DNA of 64,000 nt from Dasyornis broadbenti. Lineage: Eukaryota; Chordata; Aves; Passeriformes; Dasyornithidae. Below, piece by piece: positions 37,976 through 51,176 of the stretch. The stretch spans positions 304,731-368,730 of the forward strand of contig VZRN01006621.1 in assembly GCA_013397935.1 (NCBI GenBank), written 5' to 3'. The position numbers and the translations under genes are program-made. The first letter of the stretch is position 1. Each line of letters starts with the position of its first letter. The notes below the pieces were generated by a model. It saw only the letters and a list, made by a program, of their open reading frames with translations. It was not told the origin of the DNA and ran no database searches.

Positions 37976-40924
37976 TGTCAGATTAAATTCTGCTTTTAAG
38001 TGCAGGTTATTTGACAGACACAAGGTAAGGAGAGGCTACAAATGCAATTCTACTGTCGGAGAGGTGGCTATAATAATTTCTGGCAGGATGCAGTGAAGAG
38101 CAGCCAAGGTATGCTCAGAGCTGTAATCTTGCCACCAAGCTCAGCAGCAACCAAATCAGCATCTCAGACCACAGTCTCAAAGTTTTGGAGGACAGATGAG
38201 AGGAAGAAGAGGCAGATTACCACAGACACAACACTAAACCCTTTTAGATATTGGCTATGGCTTTAAGAAAAAAACTGTCTAATGGAACTAAAAAATGAGA
38301 ACAAAACTCAGTTTTCTATGCTATCTTGCATTTATGGAATAACCACAACCAGTAAAAATATGAAACCATGAGAATTCTCACAAGGCATGTGGCAGCATGT
38401 AATAAAACTATATCCTTGCAAGATTTATTCTAGGACTGGTTACATTCATACAGTGCTACAGGAAGCAGCTGATGTGAAGTTTTCACTGAACCCAGCAGCA
38501 TGTAAAACTCACTATGCAATTCTCCCTTTTCCTTCCATCTTATGGCCACAACAGCCGGCTCCGGAGCTTATGTGTTGGGTCCATGTAAACCCTGTCTCTC
38601 TGAGTCCATTTGTTGCCAAATCCCACAGAACCCATGGTAAAAGTAAGGCAGTGGTTCAGCCTCTTTGGATATTGATCTAACCAAGACCGATCATTAAACA
38701 CAAGTAAACGCTGCCTGGTACACAAGATAAAAATTGCTCTCTTGAAATTCTTTCTTCTTGGGCTCCAGACCCCTGGTCTAGCCAAAATTATGTGCATTTC
38801 ACAATACCTAGAAATGGAAAAGGAGATCTTACTGAGATAACATTGGAAATACTCATTTAACACCTTCCAGAAACTGGATAAGGAGTTGTTGGTAGCCCTG
38901 GTTCTGTACAAGAGATCATAAATTTCAGATGGGAATATGAAAGGCTCTTGCAAAACAGTGTTACTGTGATGTTAGCACAACATCTTTAACCCTTCAAGTT
39001 ATATAAAAGACAGGCACTCATTAATTAATACCGCAGAGATGCCATGTTTGCTTTCTCCACGGCCAGCGGTCTGTAACAAGTTCAAGAAGATGACACATTG
39101 TTTCCATGGAAAAGAAAGAAAAGGTAAGAGTGAAGTCTTTACTTCTATAATTTCTGTCTGGGTAGAACAGACTGATTCTATGCTGAGAAGAACATAAAAA
39201 CCTAGATTACCTTTCTCATTCAAAGAAGCATAAAAGAAGTTAGGTGTTTCTAAGAGGCACTACAACAGCAAAAATGATATACTATATGTGCTGCTTCCAA
39301 GAAATGGAAACATTTGATTATTTTGAAGGAGCTGGCCAGAGCCGGCAGTTGAACTCAATTATGATTCTATCAGGTGCCAGCTAACACATTCAGTAGTATT
39401 TGAGAGAAGATGAAATACAGTAGTCCATGCAAATCAGAATGGAAAGGACTCTCACTAAAGTGCTACTGAGCTGCACCTTGCCCATCAATAGGTCGCACAT
39501 TCAAAATAATAATAATAAAAAAAATCCCGAATGTATTAAAACTAAAGGATAAAATCAACTTAGCAGAATAATATAAAAATACTTGTGTTTCAAAAACATG
39601 CTCCTGAAGAACTTAAAGCAGACAAACATATAACATGGTATTATTCTCTTTCTAAAAGATCACAAATAATTACAAAGATGGCATCTTTCTTAACGCAGTG
39701 TCCGCATTGTTTTCTGTGCCCATCTGCAAGAGACCTATTTTCTCCATACTATTTAGCATGGGCTGGGGAGAGATAATAATAAGGTTGCTTGAGATTTCTC
39801 CAAAGGTTGCACAATGTAACATTTACTTAGGATTATCAAAAGCTGCAGTGAAAATTAGGAAATTATTAAACATATTCAGAAATGAAGCAGTAGAGTTGGT
39901 CCTTTAGGGCAGTTGACGCTTCCTTATGCTTAACGCCAGCTAGGCCCCAACCCACTGATAAAAGCACTACAGATTAGTATTTTCTGCCAGGCCATGCTGT
40001 AAATTAACGCTTTTAATTGTACTGGCATGGTGCTCGAGGGGAAAAACTAATTCTAAACTCAGAGAAATCAGAAAAAGGGGTTTAATTCTGCTCTACTAAG
40101 CAAGAGGGTTATCTGAGAAATTAAGGTAATATGTTAAAGCACACAAAGAATGTTTCTGTCATCATGATTTTCTAGAATGCTCTGTTGTCCATCTGAGAAA
40201 TTTTGTTTCATGAGCTTAAACTTCTTTCCTTCAGACAGTAGTCCAGTGCCAAACAAGTCTTAGGTCTTCATGGTCATCACTCTTTTTTCTGTATCTCACC
40301 CCAAGATGACATAAATATTTTGTTACACCTTCACGGGTTTATCTTTGCCTTTGGCCTTAAAGATGTAAAACTCTATAAACCAATTCTGCTCTTTCCATTA
40401 TGATAAACAAGTTACTTATCCTTCTTGTGCTCCAAATCTTGAATTTTCACATTCACCACTAATGCTCTTACCTCTTCACAAATACTCTTACCTCTGTCAA
40501 CACTATATATTTTTGGAAGAAGGGTACTTGATTTAGTAATCAGTGCACATTTAAAAAGTATCCTTTAAAAATGAGTGTTTCTCTCTATCCCGGTTTCTCC
40601 AACTACTGAAGTTTGAAGTGGACGTTCACATCCAAAGTGACTAGAAATGAGCATTTTATAGATGCAATACATTCCCAAGTCAGCAAAATGTAGTGCTGAA
40701 GACTCAGAACGGAATTTACCACTGTGAAATCACCACAACTCCACAGAATTCTACAGATTGCTCTTTCTAAAAAATAGCAAATGATAAAGTCAACACTTAC
40801 CACAAATAGGACTTTGCAGAGTGTGCAAAGAAAGCAAAAATGTAGGTTGAAAGGACTTTTAGAGATCCAAAATGTCCAGATTCTTCCCCAAGGCATGGCT
40901 ACTTTCTAAGTTTTATTGGGTTGC
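37976..40924. other. Non-coding background
   Basis: No recognised gene. The minus strand has a 137-codon frame (38540-38953), the longest frame in this interval. It is partly overlapped by a 97-codon plus-strand frame and resembles no family I know. The block 39900-40040 is less repetitive and richer in TTAACGC-type words, and is discussed as a possible conserved element. Confidence 0.6.
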
Positions 40925-41445
40925 TTTTGTGTCATGCCCAGATGACTTTTAAAGACCTCTAGGGCTGGAGGTCTGTCATCTAAGCTGCTTTTCCTAGTGC
41001 TTAACCTTGCTCCCTGTGAAAAGCTACCTCTTCCAATCCAACAGGAGTCTCCTTCATTGCCACTTATGGCCACTGTCCCCTGCCATGTTGCCATGTACCT
41101 CTCAGGGGAGCCTGGCTCTGGCTCCTCTACTGCTGCAGCCAGCTCCCTGCAGTGCTGTTTCTCTAGGCTCCTGGCAATGCATCCTCCAGAACATCCAGGC
41201 CTCCCACTCACCACTGTATTTTCTCGACCTCCTTCTTGTTTTGGAGCACTGCAAAATGGGCACAGCTGTTCCACTGCTGCGGAAGAGGAGAATCCCCTGC
41301 CCCAATCCTACTGCTGTGGCTGGCCATCAGGAAGCCTGCCTTGCTGTAAGGGCATTTTTCACCTGTAGTTCATGCCCCACCAGACCCCCAAGTCCTTTTC
41401 CATGTGGCTATTGGCAGGTGGGCTGCATCACTGCACTGGGTAATA
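40925..41445 (-). mobile_element. CR1 LINE, diverged ORF2 C-terminal piece
   Basis: Read on the minus strand from 41445. A block equivalent to CR1 'EKDLGV' lies at 41374-41402 ('aaaaggacttgggggtctgg'). The 'CALAA' region follows, then a long diverged GC-rich stretch, and at about 40945-40975 the 'LEVFKSHL' block near the ORF2 C-terminus. The frame is open for 122 codons on the minus strand but is scrambled relative to CR1. The longest open frame of the window (173 codons, plus strand, 41007-41528) lies antisense to this copy and is a GC-driven shadow. The 3' UTR is lost. Confidence 0.75.
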
Positions 41446-42615
41446 CCAAACCAGATGGAGGACTTCTGCTGAGCTGCCTGTGTGAAGCGTGTTTATACAG
41501 CGTTTTAAGACAGACACTCCCATCCTAAGAAACATGAGTCTAATCTAGGTGAGACAAGTAGATGAGACAGGATGAAAAAGTAACTGTTCAAGAAAGGCAA
41601 ATTATTAAAAAGGAGGCCAGTTAAAAGTTTTGAGACGGATTCAGAGGGACCATGAAGACAAATGCAAACTGAGGAGCTCCTGTTCAAAGTGTGGGAGGCA
41701 GATAATTGAGAGACTCAAATGCAGGAATGGGTGATAGAGATAAATAAAGCAATAGTATTAGAGGGCTACCTGCCTGTAAGGCATAAGAATAAAATAATGA
41801 TTGAAAGTAAAATAAGATTATGTACAACCTTAGGCTTGCTGATCATCTCTTCAGTCAGTTATTTATTTTTTCACTTCTGAGATTCCAATTAGGCAACATC
41901 AAAGATACCACAAGCCACTTTAGGTATAAAAAGGTCTTCAAAAGGAAAAGTAGTATTGCAGTCTGTCTGTACTATCTGACAAGGAAGAGTTCAATAAACC
42001 TCTGTTGCACTTGAACAATGAGGAGTGAAAACTATAACCTGAAAATATAAGTGATGGAAAGAAATAAGCATGTGCCTGAAATCTCAAATTCATCATCCTA
42101 AGCTTTCAAAGACAAACTTTAAACAAAATGGAGGGAGCTGAAAATACCTATTCATTTTGCTTGTGAGAAAAACCAATCTCTCGTGCCTCTAGGCAGTACA
42201 GAATTATGTGGTCTTTTGAACTGAAAAAGTGCAAACTGTAGAGGATCAGACTGAATAAATGTTAAGATACCAGTCTCACAGGGCCTTTGGGAATCTACTC
42301 AATAACAATATTTTTGAGATGTCACACATAGGAATGGTGTATTTGTTATAACTATTTACAACTTGTAGAGTAACCAAATAAATAAAATAAAAAAAAACAA
42401 ACATCATTTTAAGGTAAATTGTAAAGAAAGAAGGCAAAACAAACAAGCAAATAAAAAACCACTAACCACCCAAAAAACTCCCACACCAAACTGATAATTT
42501 TCAACCAGGCTATGCTGTAAGAAATACTAAGTGGAAAAACATGAATCTATCTCAAATGTTGAAAAGTTAGTTGGGTTAGTTGGGCTCTTTCCCTCAATTT
42601 GTGTAAAGATTTGAC

Positions 42616-43053
42616 ATGAGAATTTATTTAGTCCTTATAGCAAGAAGAAACCTCATTATCATAAAAAAGGCAGACACTAGCAACTGGATAGAAGAACAGC
42701 TTCCTAAATCTGTAAAGTTTATTCCAGCACTACTGTTACAGCTGCTGCAGATAGGACAAGAGTGGTATCCTACATCCAAAAATGAGATGTATACATCTGA
42801 AGAAGGCTTTTTGAATAAGTCCTCATGTCGACTTTGTTGTAAAGGCCTGCTTCCTGAGACAAATTTTTGGTGCACTTTATTTAGGCTGCAAGAATGGTGG
42901 CAGCTGTGCAAAAGCCCTTTGGTCTCTATGATGGGAAGGTTAATACCAACAGAATCCACCTACTCTGCAGAAGTTCCTTCTGTGCTTTTAAGCAGAAGTG
43001 TCAGTAAAAGGCTGAGGCCCTTGGCTGAGGATCTCAGTGTATCTCAAGGTTGA
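42616..43053 (+). other. Unassigned 145-codon open frame
   Basis: ATG-started plus-strand frame, unusually long for this AT-rich region and not overlapping any repeat I recognise. Composition is mixed, with a Cys-rich middle ('SSCRLCCKGLLPE'). No motif, signal or family resemblance is seen. The minus strand is open for 111 codons across the same bases, which argues that the patch is simply low in stop triplets. Near its end, GGATCTCA and TGAGATCC form an 8-bp inverted repeat (about 43028-43052). It may be part of an unrecognised old repeat. Confidence 0.15.
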
Positions 43054-44230
43054 GATCCAACTCAGTATGCAACTATAGTTTGCCCTAGTGAGCCAAAATT
43101 AAGCAGAAGATACATATTATTTTCAATATCTAGTATATTGCTTATACTATCATAAAAAGTATTTACAAACTCTGATTATTTGGTCTAAGCCTGTAATCCT
43201 CTTTAGGAGTAAGATATCTACTGCATAAATAGCTTCTTGAGGGGGGAAAAGAATCAACTTCATTATGTGGCAACCTGTAAAACTAACTACATCTTCTTGT
43301 GAAAAGAAAAAGATAAGAAGGCATAAAGGAGCTGACTCTAATTGACACCTTTCCTACAATAATCTGGAACAATACTTCAAGAGGAGCAAAAAACAGGTTT
43401 AGTCATGCCCTTCGTTTCTTGTATGATATGCCAAAAAAAGGTTTCAATCTCTTTCTTAAATGACATACTTTTACTTCCTTATTGAATTCTTTATTTCATC
43501 TCTTTCATCCTTTACTTTCTGCCCTTTTTAATCAATTGCTAAAATTGGCCAGCAGAATTGCACATCAGGTACACAACACTTCCTTTTATTGGCATGAGAT
43601 ACATGGGAGACAAGAGCTTAAAGGGCCAGTCATTATGAGCAGTCCATGAGCTATCATTTCCTGCAGACAATATATGTTCGCAGTTGTAGCAGGAATAAGG
43701 CCAAATTTGACTTAAACTATCCATTTGAACTTCCTTGTTTCTGCAATTATTCAAAGTCTGTCTTTGTTCCAAATATAATGTTCTCTGATGTCAGGACTCT
43801 ACAAAAATGGAGCAAAGAACTTGGACCTTTAATGTAGCTACAGCTAAAATAAGGACAAAATTGAAAACAGAGAGTGGGCAGTAATGAAAAAGTCATAATA
43901 ATGTGTAAAGACATAAGGGAAAAAATGGGAAATTGGGAAGACAAAAATTCAGCAGGAATAACAGCTGCCCCATCCTCAGATGCCATGGAGGTTCACACTT
44001 GCCTACCTGAGTGGTAACTCTCTGGTGTTCAGGGACTCAGCAGGAGCTCATATTGGAGTTATCAGGAATTATAACATTCTGCCTGGGAGTAGGTTAGTCT
44101 TACCTATCTACTGTTTCTATCACACAATAAATGATTGCTGTGTGCTCATAAATTCAGTAAATTCCTGCTTTCAAATCTCTGGGGATGGTAAAAGATGTTC
44201 AAATAAACGTGACATAGCAGAGAAAGAGTA

Positions 44231-44345
44231 CAGAAAACAATGTTTTGATTAAAGAGTTATCTATCAGTTTGAATTTACTAATACTGCAGAAAACAATGTT
44301 TTGATTAAAGAGTTATCTATCAGTTTGAATTTACTAATACTGCAG
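44231..44345 (+). repeat. Perfect 56-bp tandem duplication
   Basis: The 56-base unit at 44231-44286 (starting CAGAAAACAATG, ending ACTAATACTG) is repeated without a mismatch at 44287-44342, followed by CAG of a third unit. Perfect identity over 56 bp in otherwise diverged non-coding DNA implies a very recent duplication, or an assembly or read-joining artefact. Confidence 0.97.
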
Positions 44346-45349
44346 GTTTTAGAATAAGAAAATTATGCTGGCCTTCAGGTTTTGCAAAAGATAAGCAACT
44401 TTGCCAAATCAGAAAATCAGTTCATATTTTTAGGTCTCAATGTTGATAAAACAGTGTTTTTCAAACACTTGCCTCATTTTGAAACTGACTTTTGTGGAAA
44501 CATCATGAAAGCATAGAGAAGAGCAGAGTGTTTCCGTTTAGGGCTAACAGTGTATGTGGACATTACAGAAATGTCATTATAAAAAGCTTTGGTGTCACAG
44601 CAAGATCATGAGCAATCTACAGAAACTGGCTAGACAGACTGAAGACCTTGTCTACAAGTCAATTTGTATGACATTCTTTTTCCAATTCTCATTTTCCTGA
44701 ATACAGTGTTGCTGCCAGAATGTTTACAATCTTTGGAAGTCAAAAACCAATTCTATTATTAAAGTTCCTCTATTTAGTTTGCAGATGCCATAAACTTACT
44801 TAAATATTGACTAATATTTTTCAAAAAAATAAACATGAATCTAAAAAGTGCAGATTTGCAGGGGGTTGTCAAATAACAAATGACATTAATTCATGAGCTT
44901 TAATTTTAATGAATACATCACAGTCCTGAAAAATAAATTTACAAGCTGCCCTTTAGTACAAGAGTGTTTTAATGAAACCACTCATCTTTCACCTGGTATA
45001 AAATATAAATGCTAAATATACAAGCATCCAGGTTTTGGGATTTCTGCAAAGGTAAAAAATGTAATGCCCTGCTTTTAAAAGCAAAATTACAGCTGCATGT
45101 TGCAAATAAGTATGTGCACAAAAATCCCAAAACTTGTAAAACATCCTTTTAAATGAACCATGTGCATGGAGACACTCGAGTTTTCCTCTGCAGGGGAGTC
45201 ACAACAGTCATTAAAATATATTAAGCGCCACAATGAATAGAGCAAGTGCTCATTATAACATAATGAGCAAAATTATCACAATGGTCCTGTGGAGGAAACT
45301 CACTGCATTTCAACAATGTTATACCTCTTTTTCATAAAAAAAAAAAAAA

Positions 45350-45397
45350 NNNNNNNNNNNNNNNNNNNNNNNNNNNNNNNNNNNNNNNNNNNNNNNN
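45350..45397. other. Assembly gap (48 N)
   Basis: 48 N directly after a run of 14 A (45336-45349). The missing part probably includes more of the homopolymer. The sequence resumes with AATCACAAACACC. Confidence 0.98.
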
Positions 45398-48300
45398 AAT
45401 CACAAACACCAAAAATGGGGACATCTCCTGTCTCAGTTCAAAGCTAGAAAACTTATAGGTATATCGACATAACATAGCATAGCAAACACGCTACCATAAT
45501 GTAACATAAGACAAACTGGCTTCAGTAGCACAGTAGGCATTAACAGCTTTAGGAAATCAGTCATCACCTCACCTATATAGTCTGAAAGAGCTCAAGTTTG
45601 TTAGCCTTCAAGTCACAATGTAAGACTACATAGTCAACTGTCTTCCTGCTGGCTGTCCTTGAAAGGTATTTATAAACCTCCTGAATAGGTTTTCATCTCG
45701 GAGGCTACTTTTCAAACGTTCTTACAAAGGAACATCCCTCTGGTCATCTTTTCCATTCATCTGCCTCATGGCTACAGAAAGATTATCAAAATAACAGTGC
45801 TCTATTTTTATTTCCCTGCATCCAGCCTGTTGTTCCCCCAACTTTCTCTGCTTTAGATCCAGAACATGACAAACCTTCATATAAAATGACATAGCTCTCT
45901 AATCCAGCAGAAAATTAACCCAGGAAAAAAAACCCCAGAGTTTTAGTCCTAGAGACCAAGTCCTAGAGAAAAGCAGAAACTTGTTGGCTGAATCATCTTC
46001 CATACATTCTCCATAAGCTCCCCTATGCTCCCTGAGGATCAATTCTCTGGTAATACATATCCATCTACTAATTCCTCTTTAACAGAGCAAGAGGTCTCCA
46101 ACGTTATGTTTATCCCTCGATGTTGCAGAGCAGAAAGGCCTTGCAAACTGAAGGGCTTGTTGCCCTTGTAAAATCCTTGCTCACTTCTGCTACTTGGGCT
46201 AACCAGAGAGCATTCTGGGAATGACTCAGCTAAACTGGAGGTGAAAAACAAGTTACATAACTGGAAAACAATTGTTAGAACCAAGAAGTGCTCACACTGT
46301 GGGGTTGGTGATGGTTACACCTGTAGCGTGTTCCTATCAGGGTTTATGGTGGTTGGTTAAACACGTTTGTTGTGCCTCACAAGTATGTAAACTCATAACA
46401 GTGTAACAGTTTGAGAACCCTGGGTTTTTACAATAAAATATCTTCGCTTATCACCATCCTGTGAAGTCCGTGCCCTACAACCCCTGCTCCTCGTAGTGTA
46501 AAACATGGTTGGTATTAGAATGATGCAGTTCTTTGAGTGGGATCTGAAGAATATAAAGGCCTCCTCCAGAAAAATATTCATGTAACATTATCACTCCTCC
46601 TAAGCCCTCTAAACCTAATTCCAATTTACAGCACACAAGTGAGATACAATTTATGCTAAGCCAGTGCATTTATGTCCCAGCAGGAAGCTGGGGACTGAAC
46701 CACAGCACTCGGTCAGCTCTGAGGACCCACTCCCTTGTCTGAAAGCTAAGCACAGGCTACATGCCCACAATGTGCCTGCTAAACACCTGGGAAGAGGTAC
46801 CTGCTGCTTGAAGGGAATTGTGGCAGCAGCTCACATCATCTGGTCCAGGATCAGTAACTATCTTTCCACCCTGCTGCTGCCTGGGACAATTCTGGTGTAC
46901 CATGCACAGGGAACTATATGCCTTGGATAGATGTCCTGAGAATATACAAGACACCAAATAAATCCAGTTTAGGAAACACTAGACCTTGCATGAATCAGCT
47001 GTTACTGTGAATACTCTGGCAGTCTTTACCTGACACTGACAGAAACTCAAGCAGCTAGAAATGTTGAGTACCACTTGAAAACATGTTAGCTTTCTGGTTA
47101 TCTTGCCATTTTCCAAAACCACTTACAGGGGTTTCTAGTACAAAGCTGCATAAGATTTCAAAGTGTTATTTGTGCATTCATTGAAAATGAATGAGTATAA
47201 GAATGCACATTATATTTATTCACCTAGAAGAAGGTGAAGGTTTTCTAGAAGAAGTTTCTTTGATAGTTCATAACTTAAGAAAAAAACATACCAAAAAAAC
47301 CCAAACTTAACATACAATGCTAAATGAACTGATTATTTTACACCTTCTCTCACACAAATACAGAAATATTTAAGATCTCTCTAGGCTGAATAGTCAAGAT
47401 AGTAACTCTGAGCTCAAATTCCCTAATATGAATGCAAGAACTCATGCTTTAGTGAACAGCAAATATATAACAAATTTTCTTCATCAGCAAAGTGCGTGGA
47501 AATTGCATGTAATAAATGATGCGTAGCTTTTTTTCTATTTCTCCAGTAAGAAAGCTTATTATTTACTGAAAGACCAAACGTAAAACATATAAGAAATTGT
47601 TATTGAGGACTGTAATCCAGATATACATTAGTTTCCCTTTTATTTTTAAATATTGGCAGTTGCCCTGAGCAGTTAATAGCTAACATGCTACAATGCTGCT
47701 CATATGCCCTAGTTTTATTTCACCTCTCCTGAAAGCCAAGATTTTACATTTAGAACAGTCAGCACTTCCCAGGTGCTAATACAATACATCAGTGTTAAAA
47801 ATACCTTTTTACAGTCAAATGAAATCTTTCTCACTATTGAACAAACTAAAGGCTCTACCTCCCTTTTAGCAACTACTCTTTTCTTCAAATATGCACAAAC
47901 ACATGTATATACACTCCAATACCATCAAAATTAATAACAGCACTATTGTCCTGCCACCACTGCTAAACTACTAAAGGTTCTCTATTGAAGGAGCCCTTTT
48001 ACTTTACAAATAGTACAGGATTCACTGGGACAGACTCTCAGACCTCACTCTGAATATCTCAAATGCTTGCCCTGCAACTATAGAGATTGTCTTCATGCTT
48101 CTATGTTTTAAAATTACTTGTTCTATCAATTTTCATATCATCAACAGCAAAACATGACTGAAAGTTTGATTGAATACAAGCCTGAGAAATTTCACCCCAG
48201 ATGAAGTGTCATCTTAAGCCTCCTTCAAACAACTGCCCAATATATAAATGTTGTTTACAAGTAGAAGACACAACAAGAGTGTTTTCTCAGCAAGGTATAA

Positions 48301-48727
48301 TTATTGAAAATGAAGGCAGTCATAGTCTCTTGAACTGAAACATTTTCCTTCATAGCTTTTGCACTACCCAACAAGAGTGAGATGTAAAATAAATAGAATT
48401 CAAATCAAAATGTGTAACAATATATTACTGATTTGGTTAAGCTGACTAATCATAGAATTCAAATAAATAATTCAATATAATTATGAAACTGCGCCTTCCC
48501 ATCTGTTAACGTATGATGACCTGGGTCAAAAAATAGCTCAGTCTACTGCCACACAATGTGACCAGTATTTTTTACATGCTTTTGAGAGTACCAAACACTG
48601 TATTTTTTTTAAGAAGTTAATATTTATTTTTTCTTTGTACTTTCTCAAAGAATACGTATGTGTACCATATATACATGTATAACTGTGCTGTAAGGACTTA
48701 ATGGCAATTAATTCTGAAACAATACAG

Positions 48728-48914
48728 TGCATGATGAAGAAACTGGAGCGGGCTGCCCATAGAAGTTGTGGATGTCCCATCCCTCGCAGTGTTCAAGGCT
48801 TTGAGCAACCTGGTCTGGTGAAAGATGGCTATGCCCATGGTAGGGCAGAGCAGGTTGGATTAGATGTTCTTTACAGGTCGCTTTCAATCCAAACCATTTC
48901 ACGATTCTGTGATA
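48728..48914 (+). mobile_element. CR1 LINE, short 3' end
   Basis: Plus-strand CR1 terminus. It reads 'actggagcgggctgcccatag' and 'gaagttgtggatgtcccatcc', then 'gttcaaggctttgagcaacctgg', 'gttggattagatgttcttta' and a terminal 'cacgattctgtgat'. The 'tgatgaagaaactgg' start is approximate. It is inactive and 5'-truncated. Confidence 0.94.
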
Positions 48915-51157
48915 TATCTGGAAATACCAAAACTGGGAGTCAACCAAATAAAGAGCTGGTTGTTTTCAACAGGAATGCTGCACAGAGAGAAGACATGGCA
49001 GGCAGCATTTAGACTGTGCATATTGAGGCATGTACTTCTCTATCAGTAGCAGAGAGAGGCAGGTTTCTCCAAAGAACAGTTCAAAGCAATTGAAGCACAT
49101 AAAAAACTTGAACGTATCTGATTTGCAAGTACCCAGTCCAGTGTCCTCATCTGAGAGAGGACCTGAGTGAGGACATGGTAGCTAAAAAAAATACATCCAA
49201 CAGATTTTCTTACGGAAAAGCTTGCTGGTCCTATTGCCTCACTGATCTGCTAAGTCAAGGCAATGTGGCTGATCCGTCTTGTGAAGTAATTTCAGGGTTC
49301 AATATTACAGACTACAGTACTAAAAAGAACAAAAATCTCACAGATCACTACAGTGCTGTGGTGGAAATGCAGCTGATACCTCAGCTAGCTTGGGTATTTT
49401 TACACCACCCTTCACAAATAGCCTTGAAAATTTATCCATGTAAGCACTGGATAAATTATATTGAAACCTATGTAAAGTGAAGTGAGAATGGAATAATATG
49501 TGACCTAAATATATTCCCTTTTGCAAGAAGATTTGCTTAAAAGAAGGAAGCAATTTCATAAGGAGTGAGGAGTAAAGTCTGCAATTGTAAGAAAATGCTT
49601 TACCTTTTCTATGATTACAAACCCAGCTTTAATTCTGCTCAGGTTTGAACTAATTCCACAAAAAGAAAAAAAAAAGAGAATTGCCATCAAGAAAACTATA
49701 CTCCTTACAGGCCTCAAGCATCCACTGAATGTATTTTCGTTACATAAGAACTGCAGATGTGCAAATGCTACCAAGTTGCTTGTCAGGTACTTATAAAGCT
49801 ACATGACTATGTTGTTCTGGTTGTGTTCAATCCACAACGACACGATTTAAAATTAAAAACCCAAACCCCAAAACAAACCTGAAACAACAATTCCCTCCTC
49901 CACATAAAAACAACACTTAAATAGGAAATTAGTCTTATTCACTCCCTTCAAATCCCAAATTGGTTCTTTTAAATTCCATTGATTCTCCATGTGCATATTA
50001 AGAACAGTCCCCCCCCGCAAAAGTAATAGTACATTATTAATTAAAAGCATTTCAGTATTAACTGTTTGTCTGATAGAACATGGCTTTGGAGGAAAAAAAA
50101 AATTCTCATCCTGCCAATCTCTGTTCTCTCATATAAAATACATAGAGTTTTTAGCTCCCAATTCAGAAGCTTTTTTAAAAATTCCACTTCCACTCTTTGA
50201 ATTTCCAAATTCCATGTAGCTTCATTTGCTGGAAATGAATAGCAAAACTGTGTATCAATCAAAACCAAGGAATAGAGGAATGGAAACACTAGCACTTCAG
50301 TATTAGGTTCTGCAATATTTCTTTAAAACAGTATTATGCAATATTCATTCTATAATTACAGTGCATCACTCATGTCATACATGATGCTACAGAGTGCTTT
50401 AGTGACTTGTCCAAGACTGCCCATCAAGTGTATGATAAAGAACTTCGCCCTGACTTATAACCAGACTATACAGATACATTTTAAACTACAGCACCGTTGA
50501 CCGTGGAAAATAGGTTTTCTACTACAATTAATGCTAGTGAGATACACATGCTAGATTACATAAACCTTTGTAGGCAATGCTGGGGTTTTCATACAAAGTT
50601 TCATATGACCTTCTGACATGTATCACCTTCCTCTGGGAGAAGACGGATAGAATCTCCCCTATGAATACAATCACTTTATGCTGTGGAGTGGGCTTTGCTA
50701 TATATTTCCTCCCCTTCCCGCCATGTCAGTTGCCACCTTTATTTTGCATGGCCTATAAGCAAAGAAACTGTGCCCCATGGTGTCATGATGGCTGGTTTAG
50801 CTTATGCCCCTTTGCAGGACAGGTCTGCCAGGGCAAACTAGCTGTTAGCTGTCCAAAGAGGAGCTCATGTTCATCTGCATGGAACAGATGACTCACTGGT
50901 GCTTAGCTGGTTTTATTCAATCTGATAAGACTGATAATTTTTAGCACTAATTATATTAACAGAAATGCAGCTCTTAACCAGGAGCAGGAGCTATGGTTAA
51001 CAGAATTTTTCATACCTTTCAAGTTGCATTTATCAGCCAGAGATAAAGGTTGAAATCTTCAATATAACCATACTGAGAACTAATAATTCAATTGCTCATA
51101 TTTGTAATGTTTTGAGCTCACATATTAAATGTTTAAGAGTTCAGAGACAAAATTACT

Positions 51158-51176
51158 AAAAAAAAAAAAAAAAAAA
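51158..51176 (+). repeat. Poly-A tract (19 A)
   Basis: Homopolymer of 19 A with no recognisable retrocopy upstream. Confidence 0.9.

Larger units (their letters stand above)
41446..48727. other. Non-coding background
   Basis: AT-rich sequence of 7.3 kb without a recognised gene. It includes a tandem duplication and an assembly gap, listed separately, and an unassigned 145-codon frame at 42616-43053. A-rich simple sequence occurs at about 42376-42404. Confidence 0.6.

Noticed and set aside
38540..38953. Minus-strand 137-codon frame as a gene
   Set aside because: No recognisable family, no splice or promoter context, and a 97-codon frame overlaps on the other strand. It is described only as background.
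41007..41528. Longest ATG open frame in the window, 173 codons, plus strand
   Set aside because: It lies antisense to a diverged minus-strand CR1 ORF2 piece in GC-rich sequence. The peptide is Leu/Pro/Cys/Ser-rich and other frames there are open too.
45640..45720. Possible further CR1 fragment ('ggtatttataaacctcctgaa')
   Set aside because: Only a short, weak resemblance to the minus-strand CR1 ORF2 end. I could not extend it on either side.
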